DNA from: Bacillota bacterium
Lineage (GTDB): Bacteria > Bacillota > UBA4882 > UBA10575
Reading direction: 5' to 3'
Assembly (NCBI GenBank): GCA_012512605.1
Contig: JAAZDX010000220.1
Location: 1-15,752 of the forward strand
DNA length: 15,752 nucleotides
How positions within the stretch are numbered: the first letter of the stretch is position 1; the number at the start of each line of letters is the position of its first letter. The notes under the pieces were generated by a model. The model had not been told where the DNA came from. It made no database searches and saw nothing but the letters and a program-made list of their open reading frames with translations. Positions 14,871 through 15,752 of this stretch are shown here, piece by piece. The translations under genes and the position numbers were made by a program.

Positions 14871-15275
14871 TTATTTTACCCGTTTTTCCTCCGGCAGGGG
14901 TTCTTCCTGTTGAAATTCAACCCCCTGGATATGGACATTAACCTCTACCACCACGAGTCCGGTCATACTCTCAATTGCCCGCTTAACATTTTCCTGGACG
15001 GCCACTGCCACCTCAGGGATTTTAGATCCGTATTCAACAATGATCGAAAGATCAATCGCCGCTTCTTTCTCGCCGACTTCCACCCGGACCCCTTTTGCCA
15101 GATTCTTCTTCTTTAACAACTCGGTAATGCCGTCCACCATACCGCCGCTCATCCCGTAAACGCCCTTCACTTCCATGGCCGCAAGGCCGGCGATTACACC
15201 CACCACTTCATTGGCGATCCGAATCGAACCGTTTTTTTCATCCCACTCATGCTCGGGATTAAAATCTCTGGCCAC
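14871..15275 (-). CDS. Asp23/Gls24 family envelope stress response protein
   Basis: The protein (134 residues from the chosen start) has the Asp23 family core: GSIRIANEVVGVIAGLAAMEVKGVYGMSG, a DLSIIVEYGSKIPEVAVAVQENVKRAIESMTG segment and VEVNVHIQGVEF. These proteins form membrane-associated assemblies linked to envelope stress. I choose GTG at 15275 because GGAGG sits 8 bases before it. An ATG at 15290 opens the same frame five codons earlier but has no ribosome binding site; that ATG in fact overlaps the GGAGG. Downstream partners amaP and DUF2273 follow at once. The 83-base gap to accC has no terminator, so it is probably read from the acc operon. Confidence 0.93.
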   Translation of the reverse strand: MARDFNPEHEWDEKNGSIRIANEVVGVIAGLAAMEVKGVYGMSGGMVDGITELLKKKNLAKGVRVEVGEKEAAIDLSIIVEYGSKIPEVAVAVQENVKRAIESMTGLVVVEVNVHIQGVEFQQEEPLPEEKRVK

Positions 15276-15358
15276 TCCTGCCACCTCCATCAGTAGTTAT
15301 CTTCGCACCCACTTACTGCGGGCTTTTATCTTGCACCGTAAAAAAGCTTCCTTAGATT

Positions 15359-15752
15359 TTATTCCAGTTGCAACTCGTTTATCAAGTTATTGACAAAATC
15401 CGTCGTAAATTCACCCTTAACAAAGTCGGGATGGTAAAGAATCTCCAAGTGGAAAAGGAGCGTCGACGGAATTCCTTCCACCTCAACCTCTTCCAAAGCC
15501 CGGATCATCCGGGCGATTGCTTCCTCCCGGGTTTCTCCCCAAGCGATCAACTTGGCCACCATCGAATCATAATAGGGGGTGATTAAACATCCCGAATAAG
15601 CAGCGCTATCAACCCGGATCCCCGGACCGCCGGGCGCATGGTAAAATTCGATCATCCCCGGCTGGGGCAAGAAATTTTTCGTCGGGTCTTCCGCATTAAT
15701 CCGGCACTCAATAGCGTGCCCTTTAAGGGTAATCTCCTCTTGACGCCAAGGC
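15359..15752 (-). CDS. accC: Acetyl-CoA carboxylase biotin carboxylase subunit (C-terminal 131 residues)
   Basis: AccC carboxylates the biotin of BCCP, using ATP and bicarbonate, in the first step of fatty-acid synthesis. Only the C-terminal part is inside the window: it begins within PWRQEEITLKGHAIECRINA and continues through EDPTKNFLPQPG, VDSAAYSGCLITPYYDSMVAK and EVEGIPSTLLFH to the stop at 15359. These are the standard biotin carboxylase C-domain motifs, including the ECRINAEDP stretch and the YYDSMVAK loop. The start lies beyond the right edge. In Firmicutes accB-accC commonly precede asp23 and nusB, as here. Confidence 0.96.
   Translation of the reverse strand, partial: PWRQEEITLKGHAIECRINAEDPTKNFLPQPGMIEFYHAPGGPGIRVDSAAYSGCLITPYYDSMVAKLIAWGETREEAIARMIRALEEVEVEGIPSTLLFHLEILYHPDFVKGEFTTDFVNNLINELQLE

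Overview
The window looks like the chromosome of an endospore-forming Firmicute (Bacillota) of clostridial or deep-branching type. Supporting signs are a gene for an alpha/beta-type small acid-soluble spore protein, the accC-asp23-amaP-DUF2273-nusB gene order, strong AGGAGG ribosome binding sites, and a Pol I whose proofreading residues are lost. I cannot name the species. I see no phage, transposase, CRISPR array, tRNA or rRNA.

Left part (1-3676). A membrane-anchored protein of unknown function runs off the left edge on the minus strand. A 348-base gap follows, holding a promoter, a conserved intergenic element and a left-facing terminator. Next come a plus-strand DsrE-like protein with a TTG start, a plus-strand alpha-oxoamine synthase (KBL/BioF/SPT-type PLP enzyme) closed by a strong terminator, and a minus-strand spore protein with an Asn/Gln-rich tail.

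Centre (3677-5086). A plus-strand class V aminotransferase/cysteine desulfurase-like enzyme is divergent from the spore protein. Its 3' end overlaps pgsA tail to tail by 11 bases.

Right part (5076-15752). Everything is on the minus strand, so transcription runs from right to left: accC (partial), asp23, amaP, DUF2273, nusB, a TsaD/Kae1 paralogue, polA, mutM, coaE, a lytic transglycosylase, rimO and pgsA. These are housekeeping genes for fatty-acid synthesis, envelope stress, transcription antitermination, DNA replication and repair, CoA synthesis, wall remodelling, ribosomal protein modification and phospholipid synthesis. Many are tightly spaced or overlapping (nusB/TsaD-like overlap by 8 bases, polA/mutM 2 bases apart, coaE/transglycosylase 1 base apart).

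The least explained material is in the gaps. A 26-base core occurs twice (734-759 and 8814-8839, 23/26 identical). A second, more diverged element follows two different genes (7406-7481 and 12535-12596). A degenerate 7-bp tandem repeat of 11 units (7051-7127) sits just upstream of rimO. These repeats and the TsaD paralogue are the best leads. I did not find a clear new multi-gene system.
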